Positions 7,415 through 17,385 of a DNA stretch of 26,203 nt are shown piece by piece. Origin of the DNA: a virus. A program made the translations under genes and the position numbers. The DNA lies in the IMG/VR virus record IMGVR_UViG_3300030107_001857, positions 1 to 26,203 of that record. One strand, given 5' to 3'. The notes beneath the pieces were generated by a model. That model saw only the letters and a list, made by a program, of their open reading frames with translations, was not told the DNA's origin and ran no database searches. Position 1 is the stretch's first letter, and every line of letters begins with the position of its first letter.

Positions 7415-7642
7415 ATGAATTTAAAAGAAATGTTAATAGAAGCTGCTGAACTGCAAGCTGACGCAATCAAAAATAAAATGGTAGACCAACTTGGCTCCGA
7501 TGATATGGCTCAGAAGATAGCTACCAAGATTAATGAAAAAATTGACATACCTTTTGTGTCGGAAGAAAAAGAACAGATATTCTTTGAAAAGTGCGTTGAT
7601 ATTGTTACTGACTTACTAGAAGGTATTATCAAGGGAAAGTAA
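7415..7642 (+). CDS. Small helical protein of unknown function
   Basis: A 75-residue, mostly helical protein with alternating charge: an N-terminal amphipathic helix (LKEMLIEAAELQADAIKNKM) and a C-terminal helix (FFEKCVDIVTDLLEGII). No motif is recognised. It starts one base after the basic mini-protein and its TAA overlaps the ATG of the endolysin, so it is co-translated with the lysis genes. It might be an endolysin regulator or a structural accessory; this is positional inference only. Confidence 0.65.
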   Translation: MNLKEMLIEAAELQADAIKNKMVDQLGSDDMAQKIATKINEKIDIPFVSEEKEQIFFEKCVDIVTDLLEGIIKGK

Positions 7643-8034
7643 TGCCGAGGTTTAGCAAAAGAAGTTTAGGTAGATTGGAGACTTGTGATGAGCGATTACA
7701 GGAACTATTTGAAGAAGTTGTTAAGAGATTCGACTGCACCATCATTGAAGGTCATAGAGGCGAGGAAAGACAGAACGAAGCATACAGAAAAGGGAACAGC
7801 AAAGTTAAGTACCCAAATGGAAAGCACAATAAATTACCTAGCATTGCTGTCGATGTTGCTCCTTATCCTATTGACTGGTCTGACCGTGATAGGTTTCACT
7901 ATTTTGGCGGATATGTTATAGGTATTGCACAACAGATGGGATTAAACATTCGCTGGGGTGGAGACTGGGACCAAGACACAAAAACCAAAGACAATCGATT
8001 TGATGACCTCGTACACTTTGAGATTAAGGAATAA
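7642..8034 (+). CDS. Endolysin, peptidase M15 family
   Basis: A 130-residue single-domain peptidase. The M15 (D-Ala-D-Ala carboxypeptidase / L-Ala-D-Glu endopeptidase) signatures are in order: EGHRGEERQNEAY at 37-47 (substrate-binding Arg), a first zinc site with H62 and D71 in KHNKLPSIAVDVAP, WGGDW at 105-109, and the last zinc ligand H125 in LVHFE. It should cut peptidoglycan stem peptides. There is no signal peptide, so export through a holin is expected, and holin-like genes lie just upstream. Length is typical for single-domain phage M15 enzymes. Both ends overlap neighbours by 1 nt. Confidence 0.92.
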   Translation: MPRFSKRSLGRLETCDERLQELFEEVVKRFDCTIIEGHRGEERQNEAYRKGNSKVKYPNGKHNKLPSIAVDVAPYPIDWSDRDRFHYFGGYVIGIAQQMGLNIRWGGDWDQDTKTKDNRFDDLVHFEIKE

Positions 8035-10643
8035 TGCCAAAGCAGTTTAAGACATACACACGCTTTGATGGTGGTCTGAACACAAAGACCAATGCTCGTT
8101 CTATACAAGATAACGAATTAGCGCAAGCTAACAATGTTATTGTAGATGAGCTGGGTATGGTAAAATCAGCTGGCAAAGCTATCGACAACGATAATAACTA
8201 TACTGACCCTAGTTTAGGCGGGGCTATGCAGGCAGGTTACGGTTTATTTCAAGCTGTTATGGATTTTAAATTAGATGGTACAAATACACCTAGTGTGTTT
8301 ACATTTCTTGCCGACCCAAGTTCTTCTACAAAAATCGATATAAGCGAAGACCAAGCCCCATTTTCTAAGAGCGGTAGCTTTGACGCAGACGAGATTGATA
8401 TGAATGTAACAAGTGTGGTTGCTGGATTCACAGGAGGTCAAGTAGTTTATGATATAGCAGATGGAGCAGTTAGGTTGTCGGATGCTGCTTTTGGAGCAAC
8501 AAATACCACAAAGATATATCAGTTTGTTAAGAGAAAACTTTGGCTTGATGACGACGGAACACAGTTGGTAGTTGATGGCAGCTCTACACAAACTATATCC
8601 GAGTATGTAAGTACTTTCAGTGGATTGTACAGACCTTTTGAAAATCCATTTATAACAGGTGCAACTGTTACTGGCTACCCGACTAACGGTGGCTTAGTTA
8701 TGACTGGGGATATTACTCAGAGTGGTTCTAATAACGACACTACTGTTGATGGAAACCCCGGAGCTGGATTGGGTTCTGCTCACGAAGGAGCTCTTGATAC
8801 TGGGGGTTTTATTTTAATAAACCTAGAAGATAGTTCGGAGCACGCAATATCCAGTGCCAATAGTTCTGGTGTCTTAACATTAGCAGACACAGTTAGTACG
8901 AGTGCTGGTAACGACAATTATATCGTAGCTCCAGACCCCGGATTTGGATTTAACATAGAAGTGACGCAACCCGGTACTGGAACAATGACGGCTGGGACAT
9001 TTGAATTTGCACAAACATTTATATACGACGAAAAGCAAGAGTCTTTACCATCTGAAATGAAAGGCACTATAACTATAGGCGCTGATAAGTATTTAAATAT
9101 TAGAATCATTGCTACTAACGGATACAATAAAAGAATTAGTGGCGGTAGAATATATATGAGAGATAGCACGACCAAAGGCGAGTATCAGCTAGTTGCAGAC
9201 ATTGACCTGTCAAAGGGTTGTCGCTCTAGCTTAGAAGGGGAATATACAGGTTGGACAGTAGCATTTTCTCAGTCTAAGGTGTTACATTGCTCTGTTAACA
9301 TATCAGTCAACAACATAGATACATTTGAAACCTTAAATGGATACACCTCTTCAGTTTTTACAAATCATATAGCCTCCAGTACAGCTTCTGGTTATAAGAC
9401 AAGCGTGGTAACAAATAGAAGAAAGTTTATAGCAAATGTAAAAACACTGGATTCTACTGGTAGTGTTGTGCATCAACCTGATAGGTTGTTATTTAGCGAT
9501 ATAAATAAGTTTGACACAATACTGCCTACTAGCTTTATTGATATAGGTGTGAATGATGGTGAAGAATTTATAAAACTAGAAGCCTATGCCGATAGATTGC
9601 TTGCCTACAAGAATAGAACATTGTATGTAATCAATATTGGTGGAGGTGCGGATACTCAATGGTTTTTAGAAAGCTCACATCAAAATATGGGCGTAGAGTT
9701 TCATGCTGCTGTTACAAAGACACCTTTTGGTGTATGCTGGGTAAATAAAAATGGTTTATATATATATGATGGAAGCAGAATACAAAACTTGCAAACAAAA
9801 ATTATAGAGGACCAATGGTCTAGTTTTGTAGATGTTGATACAATGATAGGCTATGAACCTACTCATAAACATTTAGTAATTATTAGAAACGCTGGACTGG
9901 CTTTTACCGACAGTACCTGCGACTATAACAATGACCCAACTATTACAATGGATAGTACCGCTGCTATAGCTCCGGGGATGACAGTCAGTGGAACCGGTGT
10001 TCCCGCTGGTGCAAGTGTTCTTTCTGTTACAAATTCTACTACGTTTGAGCTTTCTGTATCTACAACCGGAGGTAGTGTTACCAATGGGACACTTACATTT
10101 AACGGACACGCAGATGCTAGTGACAATGGAGATGCTTATATATACAGCTTTATCAGTAAATCTTTTACTTTCGTAGAGGATTTAGTAGCAAGCAACATAA
10201 AGACAAATCCAATAACAGATGTTTATAACAAGATGACAATGGCAGTAAGTACAAATGAAATAATCTCCTACGATGGCGAACCTGATTCTGGAACTACATT
10301 TGACATTAAGTTAAAAGATGATGACTTTGGATTACCCGGTGTAGTAAAAAAAGTATATGGAGTCAGTGTTGAGTATTCTAGTGGAGCTTCTAATAGTAAT
10401 GGTTTAAAATATTTTTATACCAATGAAAGTGGCACAAAACAAGCTGTTGCTAATGGTGGAACTTTAGCAAGTACAGACGATAGCGATTCCCTTGGTACAA
10501 ATCTAGATGTTAATAATGTAACATTCAGTAGCCCGTTATCAGTGTCATCCTTTCAAGTGCAGTTAGATTTAGATGGTAGCAGTGTTCACAAGATTAATAA
10601 TGTATCAGTAGAATATAGACCAACAAGTAAGAATGTAACATAA
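8034..10643 (+). CDS. Large tail protein, probable tail nozzle (tubular B-like)
   Basis: An 869-residue protein. The N-terminus carries YTRFDGGLNTKTNARSIQD followed by ELAQANNVIVDELGMVKSAG, the 'F.GGLNT...EL..A.N......G' opening typical of large tail nozzle / tubular-B type proteins of short-tailed phages. The remainder is beta-rich. At about residues 620-695 a compact module with APGMTVSGTGVPAGASVLSV looks like an inserted beta-sandwich of the 'GMTVSGTGIP' type seen in many virion proteins; a more diverged Gly/Ser/Thr-rich module lies near 215-295. Its place between lysis genes and internal virion proteins suits a tail machine component. Nozzle assignment rests on length, opening motif and position. 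Confidence 0.7.
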   Translation: MPKQFKTYTRFDGGLNTKTNARSIQDNELAQANNVIVDELGMVKSAGKAIDNDNNYTDPSLGGAMQAGYGLFQAVMDFKLDGTNTPSVFTFLADPSSSTKIDISEDQAPFSKSGSFDADEIDMNVTSVVAGFTGGQVVYDIADGAVRLSDAAFGATNTTKIYQFVKRKLWLDDDGTQLVVDGSSTQTISEYVSTFSGLYRPFENPFITGATVTGYPTNGGLVMTGDITQSGSNNDTTVDGNPGAGLGSAHEGALDTGGFILINLEDSSEHAISSANSSGVLTLADTVSTSAGNDNYIVAPDPGFGFNIEVTQPGTGTMTAGTFEFAQTFIYDEKQESLPSEMKGTITIGADKYLNIRIIATNGYNKRISGGRIYMRDSTTKGEYQLVADIDLSKGCRSSLEGEYTGWTVAFSQSKVLHCSVNISVNNIDTFETLNGYTSSVFTNHIASSTASGYKTSVVTNRRKFIANVKTLDSTGSVVHQPDRLLFSDINKFDTILPTSFIDIGVNDGEEFIKLEAYADRLLAYKNRTLYVINIGGGADTQWFLESSHQNMGVEFHAAVTKTPFGVCWVNKNGLYIYDGSRIQNLQTKIIEDQWSSFVDVDTMIGYEPTHKHLVIIRNAGLAFTDSTCDYNNDPTITMDSTAAIAPGMTVSGTGVPAGASVLSVTNSTTFELSVSTTGGSVTNGTLTFNGHADASDNGDAYIYSFISKSFTFVEDLVASNIKTNPITDVYNKMTMAVSTNEIISYDGEPDSGTTFDIKLKDDDFGLPGVVKKVYGVSVEYSSGASNSNGLKYFYTNESGTKQAVANGGTLASTDDSDSLGTNLDVNNVTFSSPLSVSSFQVQLDLDGSSVHKINNVSVEYRPTSKNVT

Positions 10644-10834
10644 TGGCTATAGACAGGGAAAAAAGATATTTATATAATACTAAAGGTATTAAAACTAAAT
10701 TACAAGTAGGGGTACCAGCTAAAAATACTGGCAATGACGGTGAAGAGCGCATTGTAAAGACTAGCGATGGCAAACTCAGGTTGTATAGAAAACAACTGGG
10801 AGCATGGTACTTTTTAGAATTTACGAGGACTTGA
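10643..10834 (+). CDS. Small beta-rich protein of unknown function
   Basis: A 63-residue protein. A short N-terminal stretch (AIDREKRYLYNTKGIKTKLQ) and Gly/Asn linker (VGVPAKNTGNDGEE) lead to two beta strands, IVKTSDGKLRLYRK and GAWYFLEFTRT. Small proteins ending in 'K..LY.K..G.WY.L.F' are frequent in phage tail regions. The ATG overlaps the stop of the nozzle-like gene (TAATG), and the next gene starts just after its own stop. Probably a small tail or ejection accessory; function unknown. Confidence 0.65.
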   Translation: MAIDREKRYLYNTKGIKTKLQVGVPAKNTGNDGEERIVKTSDGKLRLYRKQLGAWYFLEFTRT

Positions 10835-10835
10835 T

Positions 10836-12227
10836 ATGGCAAACAGTTTAATGGAACTATACGGCGGTGGAATGACAGGCAGACCTACTAATTACCGGTT
10901 AGGTGGTAGGATTGCTCGTTCTAATTTAGAAAGAGCGGTAAATGAAGAGAGAATAGAGCTCAAAGAAAAACAAGAAGAAGCTGCAAGAAAACAGCAAAAA
11001 GCTGGCTTCCTTGGTCAACTAGGTCAAATTGCAGGTGGAGCTATAGGTTCTATTTTTGGACCTGTGGGAACAGGCATAGGTGCGGCTTTAGGTAGCCAAT
11101 TAGGTCAAAGCACATATCAAGGTACAGACGTTGGAGAAGGTCGTTTTTTAACACAAAGCAGAGAAGACCTTCAGGAAAATGTAGACGATTTTAAAGAAGG
11201 TATGTTAACTCGCTCTGCTATAGCTGGTTTGCAAGCGGCTATTATGCCAGAATTTTACAAAGGAGTTGGTGAGTTTGCTGGTGATATTGCTGATAAAGGT
11301 TTAGGGTTTCTTCGTGGTAGATTTCAAACGCCAGTAGGGTTAACAGAAGGCAGTGAAATATTTATGAAAAATACAACCGCTGCAGGGGTAAATCCTTTTC
11401 AGGATGCTATAGAACAACTCACTTCTTCTAATCTTGTAAATACAGAAGAAAGCCCACTCTCTTTTGGTCAGACATTCAAACAAGCTGCAGATGAAGGAGG
11501 AATAGGAAGCACCTTTATGTTTAAGGGCAAACCATACCTTGTGGAGTTTGCTGACCGAGATATGAACTCTATGGCTGGTATGCGAGGTGGGGGTTTGATA
11601 AACATGATGTTGCCACAAATGCAAACTGGAGGCGCTGTGAATCCTTACGGCTATGGAACGATGACGGACCCTCTGCAGGCATTAAGACAAATGGGAATGG
11701 GGGCGACAGCTGATGACCCAAGATTGCAGCAATATTTAAACGAATTGCCTCAGTTTGGCATGGGGTACGCACAGCAAATAGGAGATATACAAACAGGTGG
11801 GCAACAAACATTAAGAGACATGAGAGGTCAAGCGATGCAAGCTGCCGGACAAAGAGGTTTTTCTGGAAGCGGTATAGGACAAAGACAAATGGCTACCCAA
11901 TTAGGAGATTTAAGAACAGATGTTGCCAGACAAAGACGGGGAGTAATCGAAGGATTCCAGTCTGATTTGTTAGGTGCAATCAGGGATATTGAAAGCGCTG
12001 GAGAGTTTACATTTAATACAGGTCCAGCCCCTTACGAGTCGCTCGGTATGACAAAAGCAGAATACGATGCTATGCTGGCTGCAGAGGCTGCAAAAAACCA
12101 AGAGCTTGTTACACAGTTTGAAGAAGAAGAGCAAGATGGAATGTTGGGATTTACCACAGGAACAACTAACACTGGCAGTCAAGGTGGAGGCAACCCATAT
12201 ACACAGTCTGGAACAGGTGGTATTTAG
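10836..12227 (+). CDS. Internal virion (ejection) protein, glycine-rich
   Basis: A 463-residue protein. Residues 25-56 are a charged helix, followed at 57-91 by a long Gly/Ala-rich segment (GFLGQLGQIAGGAIGSIFGP and onwards) able to insert in membranes. A Met/Gly/Gln-rich C-terminal half includes QAAGQRGFSGSGIGQRQM near residue 343, similar to the 'GFSGSG' element of podoviral DNA-ejection/internal core proteins. It is followed by a coiled-coil protein and a 1253-residue protein, the usual order of three internal virion proteins that form the ejection channel in podovirus-like phages. Family assignment is by architecture, not by a specific catalytic motif. Confidence 0.68.
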   Translation: MANSLMELYGGGMTGRPTNYRLGGRIARSNLERAVNEERIELKEKQEEAARKQQKAGFLGQLGQIAGGAIGSIFGPVGTGIGAALGSQLGQSTYQGTDVGEGRFLTQSREDLQENVDDFKEGMLTRSAIAGLQAAIMPEFYKGVGEFAGDIADKGLGFLRGRFQTPVGLTEGSEIFMKNTTAAGVNPFQDAIEQLTSSNLVNTEESPLSFGQTFKQAADEGGIGSTFMFKGKPYLVEFADRDMNSMAGMRGGGLINMMLPQMQTGGAVNPYGYGTMTDPLQALRQMGMGATADDPRLQQYLNELPQFGMGYAQQIGDIQTGGQQTLRDMRGQAMQAAGQRGFSGSGIGQRQMATQLGDLRTDVARQRRGVIEGFQSDLLGAIRDIESAGEFTFNTGPAPYESLGMTKAEYDAMLAAEAAKNQELVTQFEEEEQDGMLGFTTGTTNTGSQGGGNPYTQSGTGGI

Positions 12228-12247
12228 ATATAAATTAGAGGATTACA

Positions 12248-13261
12248 ATGGCAAACGGTAATGTAGAACAATTAGCAAACTTCTTAAATCAACTTCCTCA
12301 ACTCATGCAGAGAAGAAGAAGTCTAGATTTGGACGAAAGAAGGCTTGATTTATTTGAAGAGCAACAAAGAAACACTATTGAGAACCAACAAAGGATTAGG
12401 GAGGAAAACAGAAAGACTCAATCCTTGCGGGAGTTTACCACACTTTATGACTCTCTAAAGGGCTCACCTGATGCAAGGGCTATACTGTTAAAGCAACACC
12501 CTTATATGAAAGATAATCCACAAATAGCAGAAACTTTTGAGCGTGAAATAGAAGCCAAAGAGCTATTATCGCAACAAGTAAACTCTTTGTTTGGCATGGA
12601 GCCTGAAGATGGAATTTTAGCTGCAAGAACTTTAAGTAAAAGTAAATACGTTAACCCAGACCAGCTAAAAACTATTCGAGAATATATTAGTGAGTCAGAA
12701 GACAAGCTAACAACAAGCTTAGATGAAGTTAAAAATACTACAGCTTATCAAAACTATGTCATTGCTGGTAAGAGATACAATGCCCTCGCTGCTAATCCCC
12801 CTGCATTGCAATCTGAGATGGGTGAATATCGGACAAAGCTAGAGCGTGCGCTTGATGATTTAACGACATCTTTTAGAGAAGCTCAAGTGCAGGCAAAAGG
12901 AATGGAAAACGTGGGTGCATTTCCGAAGCCGCCTTCACCTGCAGGCACTGGAACAGGCGCTGAGACTGGGACGGGCGCAGGAGTTAAGACAGAAACCGGA
13001 ACAGGTGCACCGACTAAATCTTTAGACCAGCCGTCACTTGACGATGAAAATGATTTAGAGCTTATTATAAAAGATATTTACGATGAAGATGATGCTCCTT
13101 TAGGTAAAATAGACACAACTAATCCGTTTACCATGTCAATAATAAATCCTATGAATTTAGGGCAGGGTCAAAGCCCAAATATAACTATAGATTTAAGAGA
13201 TAACCCCGAACAAGCTAGGTCTCAATTCCTACAAAGAAACTCTGGCTCACCAGATAATTAA
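12248..13261 (+). CDS. Internal virion-like coiled-coil protein
   Basis: A 337-residue protein with ribosome site AGAGGA before the ATG. Residues 15-60 form a strongly charged helix (QLMQRRRSLDLDERRLDLFE). More helices follow to about residue 225. Residues about 226-260 are a low-complexity Gly/Thr linker with several GTGTGAE / GTGAG units, then an acidic C-terminal region with DLELIIKDIYDEDD. No enzymatic motif is visible. Its place between the glycine-rich protein and the very large protein fits the second of three ejection proteins. The GC-richer Gly/Thr linker DNA differs from its flanks and may vary between related phages. Confidence 0.65.
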   Translation: MANGNVEQLANFLNQLPQLMQRRRSLDLDERRLDLFEEQQRNTIENQQRIREENRKTQSLREFTTLYDSLKGSPDARAILLKQHPYMKDNPQIAETFEREIEAKELLSQQVNSLFGMEPEDGILAARTLSKSKYVNPDQLKTIREYISESEDKLTTSLDEVKNTTAYQNYVIAGKRYNALAANPPALQSEMGEYRTKLERALDDLTTSFREAQVQAKGMENVGAFPKPPSPAGTGTGAETGTGAGVKTETGTGAPTKSLDQPSLDDENDLELIIKDIYDEDDAPLGKIDTTNPFTMSIINPMNLGQGQSPNITIDLRDNPEQARSQFLQRNSGSPDN

Positions 13262-13266
13262 AAATT

Positions 13267-16200
13267 ATGCCGATTACTGAGATAGATAGAAAACTCTTTG
13301 ATGATGTTTTTTATGATACTCCTGAGCTAAAAAGAGAGGTATCTAAAAGTAAATTATATGGAGTCGTTCCGGGTGACTGGCTTCCTAACTGGGTAAAACA
13401 AGGTTACAACAACAGCATAGAAGGCATGGCTAGGCAAGTTTACGATGGAAAGCCTGTTTTTAAAGTAGACGAAGACTATGACCCGGGGATAGTAGAAGAT
13501 GTTCTTGCTACAGTTATGAGCTTTGCTACTCCAACTGACGCAGCTACGTTGCTTTTAGGTGGAGGTCTTGGGGGAGCTGCGGTAAAAAAATTCGCAACTA
13601 AAAATCTAACCGCTGAGTTTGCCAGAAGACAGGCTGTTAAGTCTGGTTTAGAAAAGACAGCTGCAGCTAGACTTGTAAAACAAGCAACCCCAAAAGTTAT
13701 GAACACGGCTAGAGCTAGAGCTGTTACAGGAGCAACCCAGCTGGGTTTTTATTCTGGATTAGCTTCATCTTTAGGTCAAGAAATAACTGATGGCGACATT
13801 GATTTTGTTAAAACCTTAAAAGATTCAGCAAAGGGAGCTACCCTCGGAGCTTTAACGGGCGCAACCGCAGTAAAGACAAACCAATACGCTGTAACAAACA
13901 ATCTAACACCTAAGCAAACGGTAGCTTTGCAAAAAACAGCAGAAATAGGCGTATTTGGAACTACGCAACCCTTGTTAGAAGGAAGTCTTCCATCTGCTCA
14001 AGATTATGTACACGCTGCTGGAGTGATAGGAGGATTGACCCTTAAATCGAAATTAACAAAAGGTTTATCAAGAGCTCCGATAGATAAAATTAGACAGTAT
14101 GAAGCTCGTCAAGAACTTAGAGGGGCAGCGAGAAAAGAGGCAGAACAAAACGCAAGCAGAAAAAGACTGCAAGAAACTTGGACAAATGGCAAAAAAGAAG
14201 TTAAAATACTTTCTGATTGGCAAGGAGACCACGCCAGAGATACGCACATAAAAATACAAGATATTAAAACAAACGAAATAAGCCAGATAAATAGAAAAGA
14301 GTTTTTTCAAACAGGCAATTATAGAAGAGCAAAGGATAGTTTTGGAAATGATTTTGCTACAGGAATAAGAAAGAAAATATTTGGTTTAAAAAGCAAGCTA
14401 AACATAAGTGACAAAGATTTTAAAGAGATGGTAGATAAGGCTAGTGGTAAAGAATATTCACTTAAAAAAAGCGGTAAAAAAAGTAGACAATATAGAACGA
14501 ACTATCAGGTTTTAAACAACGAAGGAAGAAACAAGCTTCTTATATCACTTGAGACAAAACAAAAAACAAATCAGGTAATAAGTGACTACAATAAAAGCGG
14601 GATAGAAGTAAACAATACTACTGGTGGCTCTCTATTAAAGCAGTCTATACCTGAAAGATTCTACAATGCAATAACAGGGAGAGTAAAAGCCGCAGCAAAA
14701 AAAGCAGAGTTTACTTATTTACCTGTTGATAAGGTTATTGACAACCCTATAGGCAGAAGGATAATTAAAACAATAAACGATTTAGACTTGACTAATGCTA
14801 CCTTGTTTACAAGGCTAAACGACAGGCTTGCAAATGCAACATACACGGCAAGAGATGGTAAAAAATACACGTTCCAAGACTTGGCATCTCAGGAGTTAAT
14901 AAAGGGCGTAAAGGGAGGTATCAAATCTGGATTTAATAGAAAAAAACTAAGGCAGGAACTTGCTGATGATTTAGAGTCTACGAATCCAAAAGACATAAGA
15001 AATACCAAAGAAATTAGAGATGTATTAAATCTTACCTATAGAGCTTCCAAAAGAGCAGGTATAGATGTAGCTCCTTTTTTAGATAATTACTTTCCAAAAA
15101 TAATAAAACCCAAGATACTAAAAAAAATATATGACGACATAGATAGGTTTGTTACTACAGACCCTTATGGAAATGCCCAAGATACAGAGTTAAAACCTAG
15201 CATTATTAGAAACCTTGAAATAGCCATGCGCACTGGTCGCTTTTCTGACGAAACAGTCAGCGCAATAAACCACATTGTAGCGCTAAAACTCAATCAAAGA
15301 CAACAGGGTACAGCAAGAACCAGACCATTGTCTCGCTCTGAGCAAATGGGAGAGGCTTTCCAAATACTAAAGAATCAGATTCATAGCGAAAGAGTCGTTA
15401 CCAATAAAATGCTAGAGAAAGCTAGAAAAGATTTTATCCTGCCAAAAGAGTTTTATGAAAGAGATGCCGGTCTAGTTCTTACAAACTACCTATCTCAAGC
15501 TTCTAAAAGAATGTCTTACGTGAAGCACGCAGGTGCAAATGGAGAAAGAGTATTTGACAGGCTAAACGCATTACGAAAGCAACCCGGAGGAGCTAGGCAG
15601 GCTGAGATTCTAGAAAAAGCTTTTAACGCACAAACCGGTCTCATTGAAACAGATTTGAAATATAACTGGAATCCAAGAGCAAAGACAATCTTAAACGAAT
15701 TTGTGAATGTAAATGTTGCTACTAAAATAGGATTAGGTTTTGCTACTATCCCTAATCTTACACAAAGTTTTATTTCTACAGCACTATCACTTGGCTACGC
15801 TCCAATGTTCAAGGGTACATATAAAGCTTTAACAGATAAGAATTACAGAAGAGATATTAAAAAATATTCTGGAGCCGGTCTTCTGGAGTTAAATCAAATA
15901 ATATTAGGCTTTCAACCATTAGCAAGTAGCCCCCTTTCTAAGTTGGCAAACGTACTCACTACTGCCTCTGGATTCCAAGGTATTAACAAGATTAACAAAC
16001 TTATATCTGCATTCTCAGCACACGAGGCTGCTTTACAGTGGCAAAGACTAGCTACTTCTAAACCGACAACAGCAAGGCAAGTTGCCAGAAGAAACTTTGC
16101 TATACAGAATTTAAGAAGGATGGGCATTACAAATCCCACTAAGAAAATTACTATAAAAAACTCAGCTAAAGCTATGTATGAGTTTTCAAGAGACGCACAG

Positions 16201-17028
16201 CTACAGAGAAATGTTTTAAGAGAGCCAAGTTTTTTTAACACCCCTAAATTCCAACCCTTTTTATTATTTAAAAGGTTTGCTTATAGGCAGGCAGATTTGA
16301 TAATCAGAGAAGCTAATAAGGCTTATGAACAAAAGAATATGGCTTTTTTATTTAGGCTTGGTATGGCTGGAATGTTTGGTGGTACTTTCGTGAACTGGGC
16401 TAAAGATGCCTTGACTAAACATATCATAGGTGTCAACGTATATGACGATAGCTACAGCTTTGCAATAGATGGCGTGAACTACACTACTAAAGATTTTATA
16501 GAAGGTATAGGCGCTGTAGGTGCTCTCGGTTATATATCAGATATTATAGCCTCAGAAAGTAAGTGGAGAGCCTTGGAGTTTGCTTTAAAACCTGTATTAA
16601 TTAAAGACGCTGAAACATTGTACACAGTTGTGCAAAAAGTATCTAAAGATATTGAAGAGATAGGCTTTAATTCAATCACAGCACAACGCTCTGCAAAATA
16701 TTTTCAACCTCTTCTAGGGGCTAGTGCAAGAAGAGTATTAAGAACTTTTGAAACGCCCAAACAAAGAAGCGACTATAGGAGAACAAGACTGGGTGTCATA
16801 AAGAAAGAAATATTTGATAGTATGCTTGATGGTGACGATGCGAGAGTGAAAAGAATAATACTAAATTGGAACAACACTTTTCCAGAAAGACCTTTAACAC
16901 AGGATGACTTATCACCTTCCCAAATAAACAGATACTTAGAAAGAAAATATCTTAGAAAAGAATTAGAGTTTGAAAACAAATTACCTAAAAGAAAAAAGAG
17001 ACCAATTTTTAACGAAAAACTTTATTAA
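13267..17028 (+). CDS. Very large internal virion (ejection) protein
   Basis: A 1253-residue protein. Residues 60-110 include DYDPGIVEDVLATVMSF and then a glycine-rich hydrophobic stretch (LLLGGGLGGAAVKKF); another is near 194-208 (KGATLGALTGATAV). The central part is long, basic and helical. Near residues 1027-1043 a further hydrophobic segment occurs (AFLFRLGMAGMFGGTFV). Size, basicity, glycine-rich membrane-active segments and terminal position in the late operon match the largest internal virion protein of podovirus-like phages, which crosses the envelope with the DNA. I see no lytic transglycosylase motif, unlike T7 gp16. Its TAA overlaps the stop codon of a gene on the other strand. Confidence 0.72.
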   Translation: MPITEIDRKLFDDVFYDTPELKREVSKSKLYGVVPGDWLPNWVKQGYNNSIEGMARQVYDGKPVFKVDEDYDPGIVEDVLATVMSFATPTDAATLLLGGGLGGAAVKKFATKNLTAEFARRQAVKSGLEKTAAARLVKQATPKVMNTARARAVTGATQLGFYSGLASSLGQEITDGDIDFVKTLKDSAKGATLGALTGATAVKTNQYAVTNNLTPKQTVALQKTAEIGVFGTTQPLLEGSLPSAQDYVHAAGVIGGLTLKSKLTKGLSRAPIDKIRQYEARQELRGAARKEAEQNASRKRLQETWTNGKKEVKILSDWQGDHARDTHIKIQDIKTNEISQINRKEFFQTGNYRRAKDSFGNDFATGIRKKIFGLKSKLNISDKDFKEMVDKASGKEYSLKKSGKKSRQYRTNYQVLNNEGRNKLLISLETKQKTNQVISDYNKSGIEVNNTTGGSLLKQSIPERFYNAITGRVKAAAKKAEFTYLPVDKVIDNPIGRRIIKTINDLDLTNATLFTRLNDRLANATYTARDGKKYTFQDLASQELIKGVKGGIKSGFNRKKLRQELADDLESTNPKDIRNTKEIRDVLNLTYRASKRAGIDVAPFLDNYFPKIIKPKILKKIYDDIDRFVTTDPYGNAQDTELKPSIIRNLEIAMRTGRFSDETVSAINHIVALKLNQRQQGTARTRPLSRSEQMGEAFQILKNQIHSERVVTNKMLEKARKDFILPKEFYERDAGLVLTNYLSQASKRMSYVKHAGANGERVFDRLNALRKQPGGARQAEILEKAFNAQTGLIETDLKYNWNPRAKTILNEFVNVNVATKIGLGFATIPNLTQSFISTALSLGYAPMFKGTYKALTDKNYRRDIKKYSGAGLLELNQIILGFQPLASSPLSKLANVLTTASGFQGINKINKLISAFSAHEAALQWQRLATSKPTTARQVARRNFAIQNLRRMGITNPTKKITIKNSAKAMYEFSRDAQLQRNVLREPSFFNTPKFQPFLLFKRFAYRQADLIIREANKAYEQKNMAFLFRLGMAGMFGGTFVNWAKDALTKHIIGVNVYDDSYSFAIDGVNYTTKDFIEGIGAVGALGYISDIIASESKWRALEFALKPVLIKDAETLYTVVQKVSKDIEEIGFNSITAQRSAKYFQPLLGASARRVLRTFETPKQRSDYRRTRLGVIKKEIFDSMLDGDDARVKRIILNWNNTFPERPLTQDDLSPSQINRYLERKYLRKELEFENKLPKRKKRPIFNEKLY

Positions 17029-17333
17029 TAATAAGTAACTTTCATCCTGTGCATCTTACTAGGATTCAGAGCATAGTATTCATTTTTCTTTTGCTTCTTA
17101 AACTTAGCCTGTTCTTTCTTCTCCATTTCAAGCCAACACTTTTCTAGTGAATCTACTCTTGTTTCATAACCTGTTATCATTCCACAATGCAAATAGTTTG
17201 TAGAATTATATCTGTCTGTCATAGGATTCCAGTTTGATTCTCCGCACATTGCGCACTTAGAATCTACCAAAGGGCATTTTATGAACAATGTTTTACTTTC
17301 TGTATTTTTTTGTAAACTTGTAGACAAAAACAC
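17025..17333 (-). CDS. Cysteine-rich protein at the operon convergence
   Basis: A protein of up to 102 residues from GTG 17333. The strong AGGGGG ribosome site touches this GTG, so the in-frame TTG two codons later (first base 17327), about five bases after the site, is the better start. Residues 20-33 carry CPLVDSKCAMCGESNW, a zinc-knuckle-like pattern (C20, C27, C30, with C50 and C66 downstream). The C-terminal half is a Lys/Glu-rich helix (LEMEKKEQAKFKKQKKNEYY). It is the last gene of the - strand operon and its stop overlaps that of the giant + strand gene. Possibly a small DNA/RNA-binding protein. Confidence 0.65.
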   Translation of the reverse strand: MFLSTSLQKNTESKTLFIKCPLVDSKCAMCGESNWNPMTDRYNSTNYLHCGMITGYETRVDSLEKCWLEMEKKEQAKFKKQKKNEYYALNPSKMHRMKVTYY

Positions 17334-17385
17334 CCCCTAATTTAGCTTATATGACGATAAAAATAATATTTTGATACAATATATA

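Noticed and set aside
11340-11811. Two - strand ORFs within the 463-residue internal virion gene
   Set aside because: They are shadows of a well-supported + strand gene, with Cys/His-rich, unstructured products and no ribosome site.
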